Source: Solirhodobacter olei
Lineage (GTDB): Bacteria; Pseudomonadota; Alphaproteobacteria; Rhodobacterales; Rhodobacteraceae
Direction of reading: 5' to 3'
DNA length: 45,615 nucleotides
Assembly: GCF_004010155.1 (NCBI RefSeq)
Contig: NZ_RRYH01000033.1
Location: forward strand, 1-45,615
Below the pieces are notes generated by a model. It saw only the letters and a program-made list of their open reading frames with translations. It was not told where the DNA came from and searched no databases. The position numbers and the translations under genes are program-made. The stretch's first letter is position 1, and the number at the start of each line of letters is the position of its first letter. This document shows, piece by piece, positions 1-7,465 of the stretch.

Positions 1-544
1 GCAAAACGGCATCGTCGGCTACTCCTCGACCGGCGCTGGCAACAACGGCGTTCTGGCCACCTACACCATGGGCGGCCTGGTCGTCCGTGCCGGCTACCAG
101 ACGAAGGGTAACACCTCGGCTTCCAACCACGAATCGTCGCTGAGCGTTGCCTACAAGGCTGGCGCCCTGTCGTTCGAACTCGGTGGTCTGCACCAGAACG
201 GCGCGAACGGCGGTTCCGAAGAGACCGCGGTGGTCGAGTACGCCCTTGGCAACTCGAACATCGGCCTTGCTTATGGCCACAACTCCGACACCATCGATAT
301 GGCTGCGGGGGCCAACCCCTACGGCAACATCGTGACCCTCTACGGGAACACCAAGTTCGGCGCGACCACCGTGCAGGCCTTCGTGTCGCACTCGAGCAAG
401 CTCGCGATCGCGACCGGCACCAAGACCACCTACGGTGTGGGCGCGTCCTACGACCTGGGCTCGGGTGCCGCGGTCGTCGGCTCGGTTCGCCAGCAGTACT
501 CCAAGAAGATGTACGCCGACCTCGGCGTGAAGTTCTCGTTCTAA
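1..544 (+). CDS. Porin, C-terminal part (5' end outside window)
   Basis: Reading frame 2 is open from the window edge to the TAA at 542-544, about 180 residues. The protein is rich in Gly, Ser, Ala and Asn with alternating hydrophobic and polar residues, as in transmembrane beta-strands, and ends in Val-Lys-Phe-Ser-Phe. A terminal Phe is the outer-membrane assembly signal recognised by BamA. Composition and ending fit the Rhodobacter-type general diffusion porins, which form trimeric channels in the outer membrane. The ATG at 68 is internal, because the frame remains open and porin-like upstream of it. A strong intrinsic terminator follows directly. The substrate cannot be told from this fragment. 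Confidence 0.85.
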   Translation, partial: QNGIVGYSSTGAGNNGVLATYTMGGLVVRAGYQTKGNTSASNHESSLSVAYKAGALSFELGGLHQNGANGGSEETAVVEYALGNSNIGLAYGHNSDTIDMAAGANPYGNIVTLYGNTKFGATTVQAFVSHSSKLAIATGTKTTYGVGASYDLGSGAAVVGSVRQQYSKKMYADLGVKFSF

Positions 545-566
545 TACGAGACGGACAGTGCATGGG

Positions 567-593
567 AAGAGCGGGCCTTGTGCCCGCTCTTTT
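567..593 (+). terminator. Intrinsic terminator of the porin gene
   Basis: A 9-bp stem (567-575 with 583-591, core GAGCGGG/CCCGCTC) with a 7-nt loop runs into a T-tract, 22 bases after the porin stop. It overlaps the ATG at 562, which argues against that codon as the start of the next gene. Confidence 0.85.
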
Positions 594-630
594 CATTTGC
601 GAGCAAGGGTCATCGGCAGGGAGTGGGCGG

Positions 631-1284
631 ATGGCGCTTGAAGACATCGTGGCGAGGATCGCGGCAGCGGAACGGGCGGCGGGACGGCCGGAAGGCTCGG
701 TGCAGCTGATCGCGGTGTCTAAGCTGCAGCCGCCGGAGCGGGTCGAGGCGGTGCTGCAGGCGGGCCATCGGCTTTTCGGCGAGAATTACGTGCAGGAGGC
801 GGGCGCCAAATGGCCGGCCTGGCGCGACCGCTTCCCGGGGCTGGCCGTCCACATGATCGGGCCGCTGCAATCCAACAAGGCCAAGCAAGCGGTGGAGCTG
901 TTCGAGGCGATCCATACGCTGGACCGGCCGAGCCTGGCCGAGAAGCTGGCGCGCCAGGTGCAGGCGCGGGGCGGCTGCCCGGAGCTGTTCGTGCAGGTCA
1001 ACACCGGAGCCGAGCCGCAGAAGGCGGGCGTGCTGCCCGAGGCTGCCGATGATTTCATCGCCACCTGCCGGGGGATGGACCTGCCCTTGGCCGGGCTGAT
1101 GTGCATCCCGCCCGACGGCGAGGACGCGCGGCCGCATTTCCGGGCGCTTCGCGAGATCGCGGAACGCAACGGGCTGTCCGGGCTCTCGATGGGCATGAGC
1201 TCTGATTTCGAGGTGGCAATCGCCGAGGGGGCGACGCATGTGCGCGTAGGCTCGGCGATCTTCGGGGCGCGCGTGGTGCGTTGA
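631..1284 (+). CDS. YggS family pyridoxal-phosphate homeostasis protein
   Basis: A 217-residue single-domain protein of the YggS/PROSC (PLPBP) family, which binds pyridoxal 5'-phosphate on an alanine-racemase-like barrel and buffers vitamin B6 and amino-acid pools; it has no known catalytic activity. Visible family motifs are Ala-Val-Ser-Lys near residue 28 (Lys as the expected PLP Schiff base), GENYVQE, HMIGPLQSNK, and the C-terminal SMGMSSDFEVAIAEGATHVR. The frame stays open upstream to an ATG at 562, but that codon lies inside the porin terminator. The ATG at 631 starts exactly at the conserved N-terminus and has GGGAG upstream. In E. coli yggS lies near proC; here no proline gene is adjacent. 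Confidence 0.93.
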   Translation: MALEDIVARIAAAERAAGRPEGSVQLIAVSKLQPPERVEAVLQAGHRLFGENYVQEAGAKWPAWRDRFPGLAVHMIGPLQSNKAKQAVELFEAIHTLDRPSLAEKLARQVQARGGCPELFVQVNTGAEPQKAGVLPEAADDFIATCRGMDLPLAGLMCIPPDGEDARPHFRALREIAERNGLSGLSMGMSSDFEVAIAEGATHVRVGSAIFGARVVR

Positions 1285-1303
1285 GGTCGGGCAGGGGGGG
1301 CGC

Positions 1304-1801
1304 TCAGTCCCTGACGAAGACCTTGGCGCCGGGGGGCATGGCCCAGGCGAGCCACAAGATATCCGCGGGCGCGAAGGCGATGCAGCCTGCCGTCGGGTGG
1401 CGCGGCTTGCGCCAGCGGTGGAGGAACAGGGCGGAGCCTTTGCCGGGCACCGCCTCGGGCCAGTTCACATCGCTCGTCAGCACCAGATCGTAAAGCGGAT
1501 CGGCGCGGCGCAGGCGCTCGTGGCTGAAGGCGTGCGGCGCACGGGTGGCGTGGTTGTAGGCCGGGTCGGCGGGGTCGTCGGACCAGAGGTCGCGCGGGCT
1601 GATCGGCCGCGCCCAGGGCGGCACGGCGGAGGCCGGCAGGCGGTCCGGCCGGTACAGGAGGCCAGTGACGCGCCAGAGGCCCGCAGGCGTCGCGCCATCG
1701 CCCTCGTGCTTGTCGCGCGTCATCCCGCCGCGCCCCAGCGCGCAGGGCATCCGGCGGGAGCCAAGCCGCGCGCCCCAGCGGGTCACCAGGAGCGTACTCA
1801 C
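1304..1801 (-). CDS. L,D-transpeptidase (YkuD) family protein
   Basis: A 165-residue protein with the YkuD signature: His128, then HPTAGC with nucleophile Cys140. Enzymes of this fold form 3-3 peptidoglycan crosslinks or attach proteins to the wall by attacking the meso-diaminopimelate of a tetrapeptide donor. No signal peptide or membrane anchor is visible, which is usual for the short stand-alone 'ErfK-like' forms in alphaproteobacteria and leaves its location open. The GTG start at 1801 overlaps the ribA stop (GTGA), so it is probably translated by ribosomes finishing ribA. The role is inferred from the motif only. Confidence 0.85.
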   Translation of the reverse strand: MSTLLVTRWGARLGSRRMPCALGRGGMTRDKHEGDGATPAGLWRVTGLLYRPDRLPASAVPPWARPISPRDLWSDDPADPAYNHATRAPHAFSHERLRRADPLYDLVLTSDVNWPEAVPGKGSALFLHRWRKPRHPTAGCIAFAPADILWLAWAMPPGAKVFVRD

Positions 1802-2901
1802 AGCAGGTGGCCGGATTTCGCGGCCTTGGTGGCGAGATAGGCCGCGTTCTCGGGCGTGCGGCCGACCTTCAGGGGCACGCGCTCGGCCACCTCCAGCCCC
1901 ATCGCCTGCATCATGCGGAGCTTCGCCGGGTTGTTGGTAAGAAGCCGCAGTTTCGAGACGCCCATCTTGCGCAGGATCCCGGCGCCGATGCGGAAGTCGC
2001 GCTCGTCATCCTCGAAGCCCAGGCGGTGGTTGGCCTCGACCGTATCGAAGCCCTGGTCCTGCAGCGAATAGGCCCGCATCTTGTTGGCGAGCCCGATGCC
2101 GCGGCCCTCCTGGTTGAGGTAGAGGAGGATCCCGGCGCCCTCTGCCCCCATCTGTCCAAGCGCCGCGCGGAGCTGCGGGCCGCAGTCGCATTTCAGCGAG
2201 CCCAGCACGTCACCGGTGAAGCAGGCGGAGTGGAGCCGGGTCAGCACGGGTTTGGAGCGGTCGGGGCGGCCGATCTCGATGGCGTAATGCTCCTCGCCCC
2301 CGTCCTCGGGGCGGAAGATATGGACACGCCCGGCACTCGCGGCCTGCATTGGCAGGCGGGCGGCGGCGACGGGGTGCAGCTCGGGGGCGGCGAGAAGTGC
2401 GTGGCAGGCGGCCGTCACCGGGACCAGGGTCAGCCCCTCGGCCTCGGCCAGCGCGGCGCCGTCCGCCACCGGCAGGGTGACGGCGGCGGGCAGCAGATGC
2501 GCGGTCTTGGCAAGCTGGATCGCGGTCGCGCTCAGGGACGGATCCCCGCCGCGCAGCGACCGGAAGGGGCCCTTCATCGGCGTCATCAGGTCGCCCGAAG
2601 GATCCGCCGTGGCGCGAATCCAGGCCAGGTCCGCCTCTGCCGGAACGGCGAGGCGGGCGATGTCGCCGTCATAGGCGCGGGCCTTCAGCGTCTCTGCCCG
2701 CCAGGCCGTTACCGCCAGGGCCGGGGCCTCGCCAAAGGGCTGCCCGAGCGCGCGCAGGTCCGCCAGCCGCTCGGCCGACAGCGTCTCGGCCGCCGCGGCG
2801 AGGATCGCCTCGCCCGGGCCGGTCAGAACGACCGGAAGGCCCATGCGCATGTCTGCGCGGGCGCGGGAGAGGGTTTCGGCAAGGGTCGGGCGCAGGGTCA
2901 T
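1798..2901 (-). CDS. ribA: GTP cyclohydrolase II (long form)
   Basis: Opens GTP to 2,5-diamino-6-ribosylamino-4-pyrimidinone phosphate, the first committed step of riboflavin synthesis. The C-terminal half (about residues 200-367) is a standard GTP cyclohydrolase II domain with zinc ligands Cys227, Cys238 and Cys240, the NQEGRGIGL loop at 263-271 and LLTNNPAK at 320-327. Plain RibA is about 200 residues, so there is an extra domain of about 195 residues in front. It keeps faint resemblance to a DHBP synthase (RibB) fold, such as an MRMGLPVVL segment near the start, but not RibB's acidic active-site motif, so it is probably a degenerate RibB domain (inference). It is coupled to the L,D-transpeptidase by a 4-base overlap. 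Confidence 0.92.
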   Translation of the reverse strand: MTLRPTLAETLSRARADMRMGLPVVLTGPGEAILAAAAETLSAERLADLRALGQPFGEAPALAVTAWRAETLKARAYDGDIARLAVPAEADLAWIRATADPSGDLMTPMKGPFRSLRGGDPSLSATAIQLAKTAHLLPAAVTLPVADGAALAEAEGLTLVPVTAACHALLAAPELHPVAAARLPMQAASAGRVHIFRPEDGGEEHYAIEIGRPDRSKPVLTRLHSACFTGDVLGSLKCDCGPQLRAALGQMGAEGAGILLYLNQEGRGIGLANKMRAYSLQDQGFDTVEANHRLGFEDDERDFRIGAGILRKMGVSKLRLLTNNPAKLRMMQAMGLEVAERVPLKVGRTPENAAYLATKAAKSGHLL

Positions 2902-3071
2902 GGGCGGGGCCAGAGCGATGGATCACGTCTATCTAGGGCGGCGGGCGGCAAATTGAAACAATTTCCCCGGGCGCGACACGTCCGCGTGAAAAAAACACCA
3001 CAAGGCTTGTCAGCGCGTGGGGCAGGGCGCATCTGCGATAGGCATGCAAGACCGTGACGGAGACCCAGTGC

Positions 3072-3758
3072 ATGGCAAACCTTAAGAAAATCCTGCTCGT
3101 AGACGACGAAGAAGACCTGCGTGAGGCGCTGTCCGAACAGCTGGTGATGACCGAAGACTTCGACGTTTTCGAAGCCGGCGACGGACATGGCGCGATGGAT
3201 CGTCTCAAAGGCGGTCACTACGACCTGATCATCCTCGATGTCGGCCTGCCGGATACGGACGGGCGCGAACTGTGCCGCCGGATGCGCAAGCAGGGCGTGA
3301 AATGCCCGGTGCTGATGCTGACCGGCCACGACACGGACAGCGACACGATCCTCGGCCTCGACTCCGGGGCGAACGACTACGTGACGAAGCCGTTCAAGTT
3401 CCCCGTGCTTCTGGCCCGGATCCGGGCGCAGCTGCGCCAGCACGAGCAATCGGAAGACGCCGTCTTCCAGCTTGGCCCCTACACGTTCCGCCCGGCCCAG
3501 AAGGTGCTGGTGGACGACCGCGACCGGAAGATCCGGCTGACGGAGAAGGAGACCAACATCCTGAAGTTCCTCTACCGCGCGACCGAGGGCGTCGTGCCGC
3601 GCGAGGTGCTTCTGCACGAGGTCTGGGGCTACAACGCCGGCGTGACCACGCACACGCTGGAAACCCACATCTACCGGCTGCGTCAGAAGATCGAGCCCGA
3701 TCCCTCGAACGCGCGTCTGCTGGTGACTGAATCGGGCGGTTACCGCCTCGTCGCCTAG
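3072..3758 (+). CDS. OmpR/PhoB-family response regulator (stand-alone)
   Basis: A 228-residue two-domain regulator. The receiver domain (1-120) has the acidic pair Asp11-Asp12, phosphoacceptor Asp56 and the VTKPF lysine motif. The winged-helix DNA-binding domain (about 130-228) ends in the typical THTLETHIYRLRQKIEPDPS recognition region and GGYRLV. The ATG at 3072 has GGAG at 3059-3062, so I prefer it over an in-frame GTG at 3054 that lacks a ribosome-binding site. No sensor kinase is adjacent. The receiver start (KKILLVDDEEDLRE) recalls CenR-type envelope regulators of alphaproteobacteria, but this is tentative. Immediately downstream lie two tandem small-RNA units. Confidence 0.93.
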   Translation: MANLKKILLVDDEEDLREALSEQLVMTEDFDVFEAGDGHGAMDRLKGGHYDLIILDVGLPDTDGRELCRRMRKQGVKCPVLMLTGHDTDSDTILGLDSGANDYVTKPFKFPVLLARIRAQLRQHEQSEDAVFQLGPYTFRPAQKVLVDDRDRKIRLTEKETNILKFLYRATEGVVPREVLLHEVWGYNAGVTTHTLETHIYRLRQKIEPDPSNARLLVTESGGYRLVA

Positions 3759-3796
3759 GACACATTGTTGCCGGATTCTGAACGTAAAATGTCAGC

Positions 3797-3895
3797 TGTA
3801 GTGCAAGATCCGGTACAAGTTCCCCTCGCCGCGTCGGGGTGAAGACGCGGCTCCTCCCTGTTGGACTGGCCCGGCCTCGCGCCGGGCCTTTTTTT
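3797..3895 (+). ncRNA. Candidate small RNA, copy 1 (anti-Shine-Dalgarno type)
   Basis: No gene fits here, but the sequence is strongly structured. Stem 1 is CCGCGTC/GACGCGG (3829-3835 with 3844-3850) with a GGGGTGAA loop. A single-stranded linker TCCTCCCTGTTGGACT (3852-3867) follows, then a terminator stem GGCCCGGC/GCCGGGCC (3868-3888) with seven T. The linker contains CCTCCC, complementary to Shine-Dalgarno sequences. A -10-like TAAAAT at 3785-3790 puts a start near 3797 (plus or minus 10). The same layout recurs 248 bases downstream with stem-preserving changes. It resembles alphaproteobacterial anti-SD sRNAs (suhB/alpha-r14 family) in architecture; the family name is tentative. Confidence 0.65.
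3868..3895 (+). terminator. Intrinsic terminator of sRNA copy 1
   Basis: An 8-bp all-GC stem (3868-3875 with 3881-3888) followed by seven T. It could also end the response-regulator transcript. Confidence 0.85.
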
Positions 3896-4039
3896 GCTGG
3901 GTCCGGGCGGATCTTCGGCGGAGTCCCGCCGCAATGCTGTGGCGGGCGGGAGACACCATTAGCTGTGCTTTTGGGTTGGGCCTGAAAAACGCTGGCATTC
4001 CATGGAAACAGTGCGAAGATAAATTACTATATCTACAGT

Positions 4040-4144
4040 TGAGTGGCCCATGGGCCGATTTGACGGAACCCCCTGGCCGCGTCGGGGTAATGATGCGGAT
4101 CCTCCCTGTTGGACTGGCCCGGCCTCCGGCCGGGCCTTTCTTTT
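4040..4144 (+). ncRNA. Candidate small RNA, copy 2 (anti-Shine-Dalgarno type)
   Basis: Second copy of the unit at 3797-3895. Stem 1 is CCGCGTC/GATGCGG (4077-4083 with 4092-4098); compared with copy 1 a C became T in the 3' arm and gives a G:U pair, so pairing is kept. The linker TCCTCCCTGTTGGACT (4100-4115) is identical to copy 1 over 16 bases. The terminator is GGCCCGGCC/GGCCGGGCC (4116-4124 with 4128-4136) followed by a T-rich tract to 4144. A TATATC element at 4028-4033 aligns with the TAAAAT of copy 1. Conservation of both stems and the linker, with a divergent 5' part, is what a duplicated regulatory RNA would show. Confidence 0.65.
4116..4144 (+). terminator. Intrinsic terminator of sRNA copy 2
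   Basis: A 9-bp all-GC stem (4116-4124 with 4128-4136), 3-nt loop, then TTTCTTTT. It also faces the convergent MFS gene that ends at 4227. Confidence 0.8.
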
Positions 4145-4226
4145 GCGGCGGGGCCTGCCCGGCGTCGGGACTGCCGGGGCGATGTGATCCGGCCGGCCCG
4201 CCGGAGGGCGGAGGGCGGCGGCCGGC

Positions 4227-5486
4227 CTAGTCGATGCGCAGCCGGCGGGCGGCATAGACGAGCATCAGGAGCGTTCCGAACGCCGCCAGCGCGAAGGGCG
4301 CGCGCAGCGCGTCGGCCCGGCCCACCGGCCCTTCGAGCAGAGAGACCATCGCACCCCCCGCCAGCGCGCCGAGCGGCATCGAGCCCCAGCCGAGGAAGCG
4401 GTAGAGGCTGTTCACCCGGCCGAGGATGCGCGGCGGGATCAGCCGCTGCCGGAACGAGACGGTGGCGACGTTCCAGAGCATCGAGCCCGCCGCGCTTACG
4501 GCCTCGGCCAGTCCTGCCACGACGGGCGAGCCGGTGAGCGCGAAGACGGCATAGGAGGCGGTGAAGGCTGCGAGCGCCACGATCAGGCTGCGGCGCAGGC
4601 CGAGCCGGGCGCAGAGCCGGGGCGAGGCGAGCCCGCCCAGCACGCCGCCGCAGGCCCCGGCCGCCATCATCAGCCCGTAGCCGAGCGAGTCCAGGTGCAG
4701 GATCTCCTGCGCGTAGAGCACCAGCACGGTGAAGATCGCCATGTAGGAAGCGTTCAGCAGCCCCAGCATCACCGCCAGCCGCAGGATCAGCCGGTTGCCC
4801 CGCAGCCAGTCCACCCCCTCGCGCAGCTCCTTGAGGAAGGGCGCGCGGGGGCGCAGCGGCACCGGCGGGATCAGCATCAGCCAGACCAGCGCGGCGGCGA
4901 GCGCGAAGCTTGTGGCATCGAAGCCGAAGGGCAGCGCGATGCCGGCCGCAATCAGCAGCCCCGCCACCGGCGGGCCGAGGAACCGCTCCATGATGGTGTT
5001 GGCCGACCACATCTGGCCGTTGGCGCGCTCCAGGTCCGACGGCGCCACCACCGAGGGCAGCAGCGTCTGCGCCGCGTTGTCGTGCAGCACCTCGGCCGCG
5101 CCGATCAGGAAGGAAAGCGCGGCGAGCGCCAGCACGGGCGCCGCGCCGCCGGCGCCGGGGAAGAGCAGGGCCGGGCCGGAGAGGCCGGGGGTGGACAGGA
5201 TCAGCGCCACGATCATCAGCGTCAGCACCATGCGGGCGAGATCGGCCCGCACCATCAGGCGCTGCCGGTCGGCCCGGTCGGTCCAGACCCCGGCGGGCAG
5301 CGAGAACAGGAACCACGGCAGCCGCCCGGCCATGGCGACGAGCGAGATCAGCACCGGGTCTCGGGTCAGGAGCGTGGCGAGCCAGGGCAGCGCCACCGCG
5401 GTCGCCCCGTCGCCGAAGCGCGACACGGTCGAGGAAAGGATGAGCAGCCTGTAGTTGCGGTTGGCGCGGATCAGCGGGGCGGTCAT
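4227..5486 (-). CDS. MFS transporter, EntS/MFS_3-like exporter
   Basis: A 419-residue membrane protein with about 12 hydrophobic segments. The N-terminal RANRNYRLLILSSTVSRFGDG segment and the loop WTDRADRQRLM after the second helix (variant of the MFS GxxxDRxGRR motif) place it in the major facilitator superfamily, in the group that includes enterobactin and macrolide exporters. It probably exports a small organic compound by proton antiport across the inner membrane. The frame stays open for another 285 codons upstream, but that part is antisense to the xth gene and lacks protein character. The ATG at 5486 begins at the conserved N-terminus. It is divergent from xth with 96 bases between. 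Substrate unknown. Confidence 0.88.
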   Translation of the reverse strand: MTAPLIRANRNYRLLILSSTVSRFGDGATAVALPWLATLLTRDPVLISLVAMAGRLPWFLFSLPAGVWTDRADRQRLMVRADLARMVLTLMIVALILSTPGLSGPALLFPGAGGAAPVLALAALSFLIGAAEVLHDNAAQTLLPSVVAPSDLERANGQMWSANTIMERFLGPPVAGLLIAAGIALPFGFDATSFALAAALVWLMLIPPVPLRPRAPFLKELREGVDWLRGNRLILRLAVMLGLLNASYMAIFTVLVLYAQEILHLDSLGYGLMMAAGACGGVLGGLASPRLCARLGLRRSLIVALAAFTASYAVFALTGSPVVAGLAEAVSAAGSMLWNVATVSFRQRLIPPRILGRVNSLYRFLGWGSMPLGALAGGAMVSLLEGPVGRADALRAPFALAAFGTLLMLVYAARRLRID

Positions 5487-5582
5487 CGGGAATGCTTTCG
5501 GTGAGGGGCCTTCAGGCGGCTTTGCGGGTGGCCTCTGCCGAACAGTCTGGCTAATCTCCGCCGGCGTCAATCGGAGACCCTC

Positions 5583-6371
5583 ATGCCCTTCACCCTTGCC
5601 ACCTGGAACATCAATTCGGTTCGCCTGCGCGAGGGGCTCGTCGCCCGGCTTATGCGGGAGGAGGGGCCGGACGTGCTCTGCCTGCAGGAATGCAAGAGCC
5701 CGGTGGAGAAGATCCCGGTCGAGACCTTCCAGGCGCTCGGCTACACCCACATGGTTGCGCGCGGCCAGAAGGGCTACAACGGCGTGGCGATCCTGTCGAA
5801 GCTGCCGCTTGAGGATGCCGGCGGGCGCGACCTGATCGGCATGGGGCACGCCCGCCATGTCGCGGCGCGGCTGGAGAACGGCGTGACCATCCACAACTAC
5901 TACATCCCCGCGGGCGGCGACGTGCCGGACCGCGAGGCGAACGAGAAGTTCGGCCAGAAGCTCGACGTGCTGACCCAGATGCGCGACCACTTCCGCGCCG
6001 AGGCTCCGGCGAAGTCGATCCTGGTGGGCGATCTGAACATCGCCCCCAGGGAGGACGACGTCTGGAACCACAAGGCGCTGCTGAAGATCGTCAGCCATAC
6101 GCCGGTGGAGGTGGCGCATCTGGCCGAGGCGCAGGAGGCGGGCGCCTGGGTGGACGTGACGCGGGCGGATATCCCCGAGGGGCTGCTGTACTCCTGGTGG
6201 TCCTACCGGGCGAAGGACTGGGACGCGGCCGACAAGGGCCGCAGGCTCGACCATGTCTGGGCGACGCCGGATATCGCCGGGGCGGCCCATGGCAGCCGCG
6301 TCCTGCGCGACGCGCGCGGGTGGGAGCAGCCCTCTGACCACGCGCCGGTCTTCGCGAGCTTCGACCTCTAG
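5583..6371 (+). CDS. xth: Exodeoxyribonuclease III / AP endonuclease
   Basis: A 262-residue protein of the EEP nuclease fold, close to the usual XthA length. It cuts DNA 5' to abasic sites and degrades 3' ends in base excision repair. Catalytic motifs in order: WNINS (residues 8-12), LQECK with metal ligand Glu36, the GDLNIAP motif near 150, LDHVWATP, and the closing SDHAP with the catalytic His. The start ATG at 5583 gives the typical N-terminus directly before the first beta strand. It is monocistronic as far as can be seen. Confidence 0.95.
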   Translation: MPFTLATWNINSVRLREGLVARLMREEGPDVLCLQECKSPVEKIPVETFQALGYTHMVARGQKGYNGVAILSKLPLEDAGGRDLIGMGHARHVAARLENGVTIHNYYIPAGGDVPDREANEKFGQKLDVLTQMRDHFRAEAPAKSILVGDLNIAPREDDVWNHKALLKIVSHTPVEVAHLAEAQEAGAWVDVTRADIPEGLLYSWWSYRAKDWDAADKGRRLDHVWATPDIAGAAHGSRVLRDARGWEQPSDHAPVFASFDL

Positions 6372-6418
6372 GCCCGAACCCCGATCCGTCTGGCACCCGG
6401 CGCAAGGCGCGCGGGCGC

Positions 6419-6473
6419 CTCACGGCCGTCTCACGGGACCCTCACGGCGTCCTCACGGCCGGGCACGGGGTTT
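6419..6473 (+). repeat. Array of 11-bp direct repeats, CTCACGG core
   Basis: Four consecutive 11-bp units starting at 6419, 6430, 6441 and 6452 each begin with CTCACGG; a fifth weaker unit (GCACGGG) starts at 6463. Strict 11-bp spacing of a 7-bp core puts each copy on the same face of the helix, the layout of OmpR/PhoB-family operators. It lies 90-144 bases upstream of the secreted protein gene at 6563. Confidence 0.7.
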
Positions 6474-6562
6474 CGAAGGCCCGTGCGTTGTGCGCCGCGC
6501 CGTCCGATCCCAGCTCTTCTGAACGACGCCCATGCCGGGGCGCCGCAGATCAGGAGGTTAAG

Positions 6563-7066
6563 ATGCAACGCTCGATCCGACTTTCCGCCGGGCTCGCCGC
6601 GGTTCTGACGGCGCTGGCCGCGGGGCCCAGCCTTGCAGCCACGCCGATGATGCAGGCGGTCCGTGTCGAGGATGGCGCCGCCGCCGCCGTGCAGGGCCAG
6701 GCGCAATGGCCACAGGTGAAGACGGAGCTTTCCTCGGCCATTGCGCAGCGGCTTGGCGGGCGGCGCGCGGCCGGAGGGATGACCGTCGAGGTCCGGCTTT
6801 CGGATGCCGCTGTTCATACGCATAACGGGATGAAGGGGCCGGCCCTTGCCGGCACGGTGCTGGTGGAGCGGCCGCTCTATGCCGATCCGGGCGCCGGGAT
6901 CGATCACACCACTTCGGTGTCGAAGGCCTATCGGCTGACGGTCACGCCGCAGGATGCCGCGGCCTACATGGAGCACGGCGAGACGGGAATGGAGCCGCAT
7001 CATGACCGGATGCTGCGCCAGGCGATGGTGAAGTCTTTCGCCGATTACGTCGTGGCCCATCTCTGA
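6563..7066 (+). CDS. Secreted protein of unknown function, paralogue A
   Basis: A 167-residue protein I do not recognise. It has a clear signal peptide (basic start, hydrophobic core, probable cleavage after Ala-Gly-Pro-Ser-Leu-Ala-Ala around residue 26), so it should be periplasmic. AGGAGG at 6552-6557 fixes the ATG at 6563. The mature part has GTVLVERPLY near the middle, a KAYRLTV strand, a His-rich stretch (MEHGETGMEPHHDRM), and ends in ADYVVAHL. The gene at 7466 shares the order of motifs (GVVFVEKP, YRLSV, ADYVVQHL), so the two are paralogues side by side. Possible metal binding through the histidines is only a guess. Confidence 0.8.
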   Translation: MQRSIRLSAGLAAVLTALAAGPSLAATPMMQAVRVEDGAAAAVQGQAQWPQVKTELSSAIAQRLGGRRAAGGMTVEVRLSDAAVHTHNGMKGPALAGTVLVERPLYADPGAGIDHTTSVSKAYRLTVTPQDAAAYMEHGETGMEPHHDRMLRQAMVKSFADYVVAHL

Positions 7067-7152
7067 CCCGCTGACCGGCGCGGTGCGCGCGCCCCGCGCG
7101 CCCCGCGCCCAGCCCCGTTCCGGCCGCGAGGCGTCCCCCGGCCGGGCACAAT

Positions 7153-7188
7153 CCGCGCCGCCCCGCCGTCCCAGGCCGGGCGGCGCGG
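7153..7188 (+). terminator. Strong hairpin after paralogue A
   Basis: A perfect 11-bp stem CCGCGCCGCCC/GGGCGGCGCGG (7153-7163 with 7178-7188) with a 14-base loop lies 87 bases after the stop. There is no T-tract, so it may stabilise the mRNA end or act with Rho rather than be a true intrinsic terminator. The rest of the 7067-7465 gap shows only GC-rich sequence and a 10-bp palindrome TTCGGCCGAA at 7326. Confidence 0.45.
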
Positions 7189-7465
7189 TCGTATCGGGAC
7201 CCCGCCATCGCCCAGCCTCCCTTAATCTTTCTTTCCCCACCCGCCCCATGCAGATCGGCAACAGGCGGGCCAAGTTCCGGTCCCGCGAGGGAACCGGCGG
7301 CGGGTCGCTGATATCGCCCAATCGGTTCGGCCGAAGCTGACCGCTTTGGGGTATTCGGGCACCGTGACCGCGCTTTCCCGGGGGGCATGGACTTGTATGC
7401 GGGCCGCGAGGGGACAGCTGTGTTGCGTCGGCCGAGCGATGGCCGTCGTAGCGATGGAGGAAATC

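Noticed and set aside
3054-3071. GTG start six codons upstream for the response regulator
   Set aside because: The GGAG at 3059-3062 lies after it and is correctly spaced for the ATG at 3072.
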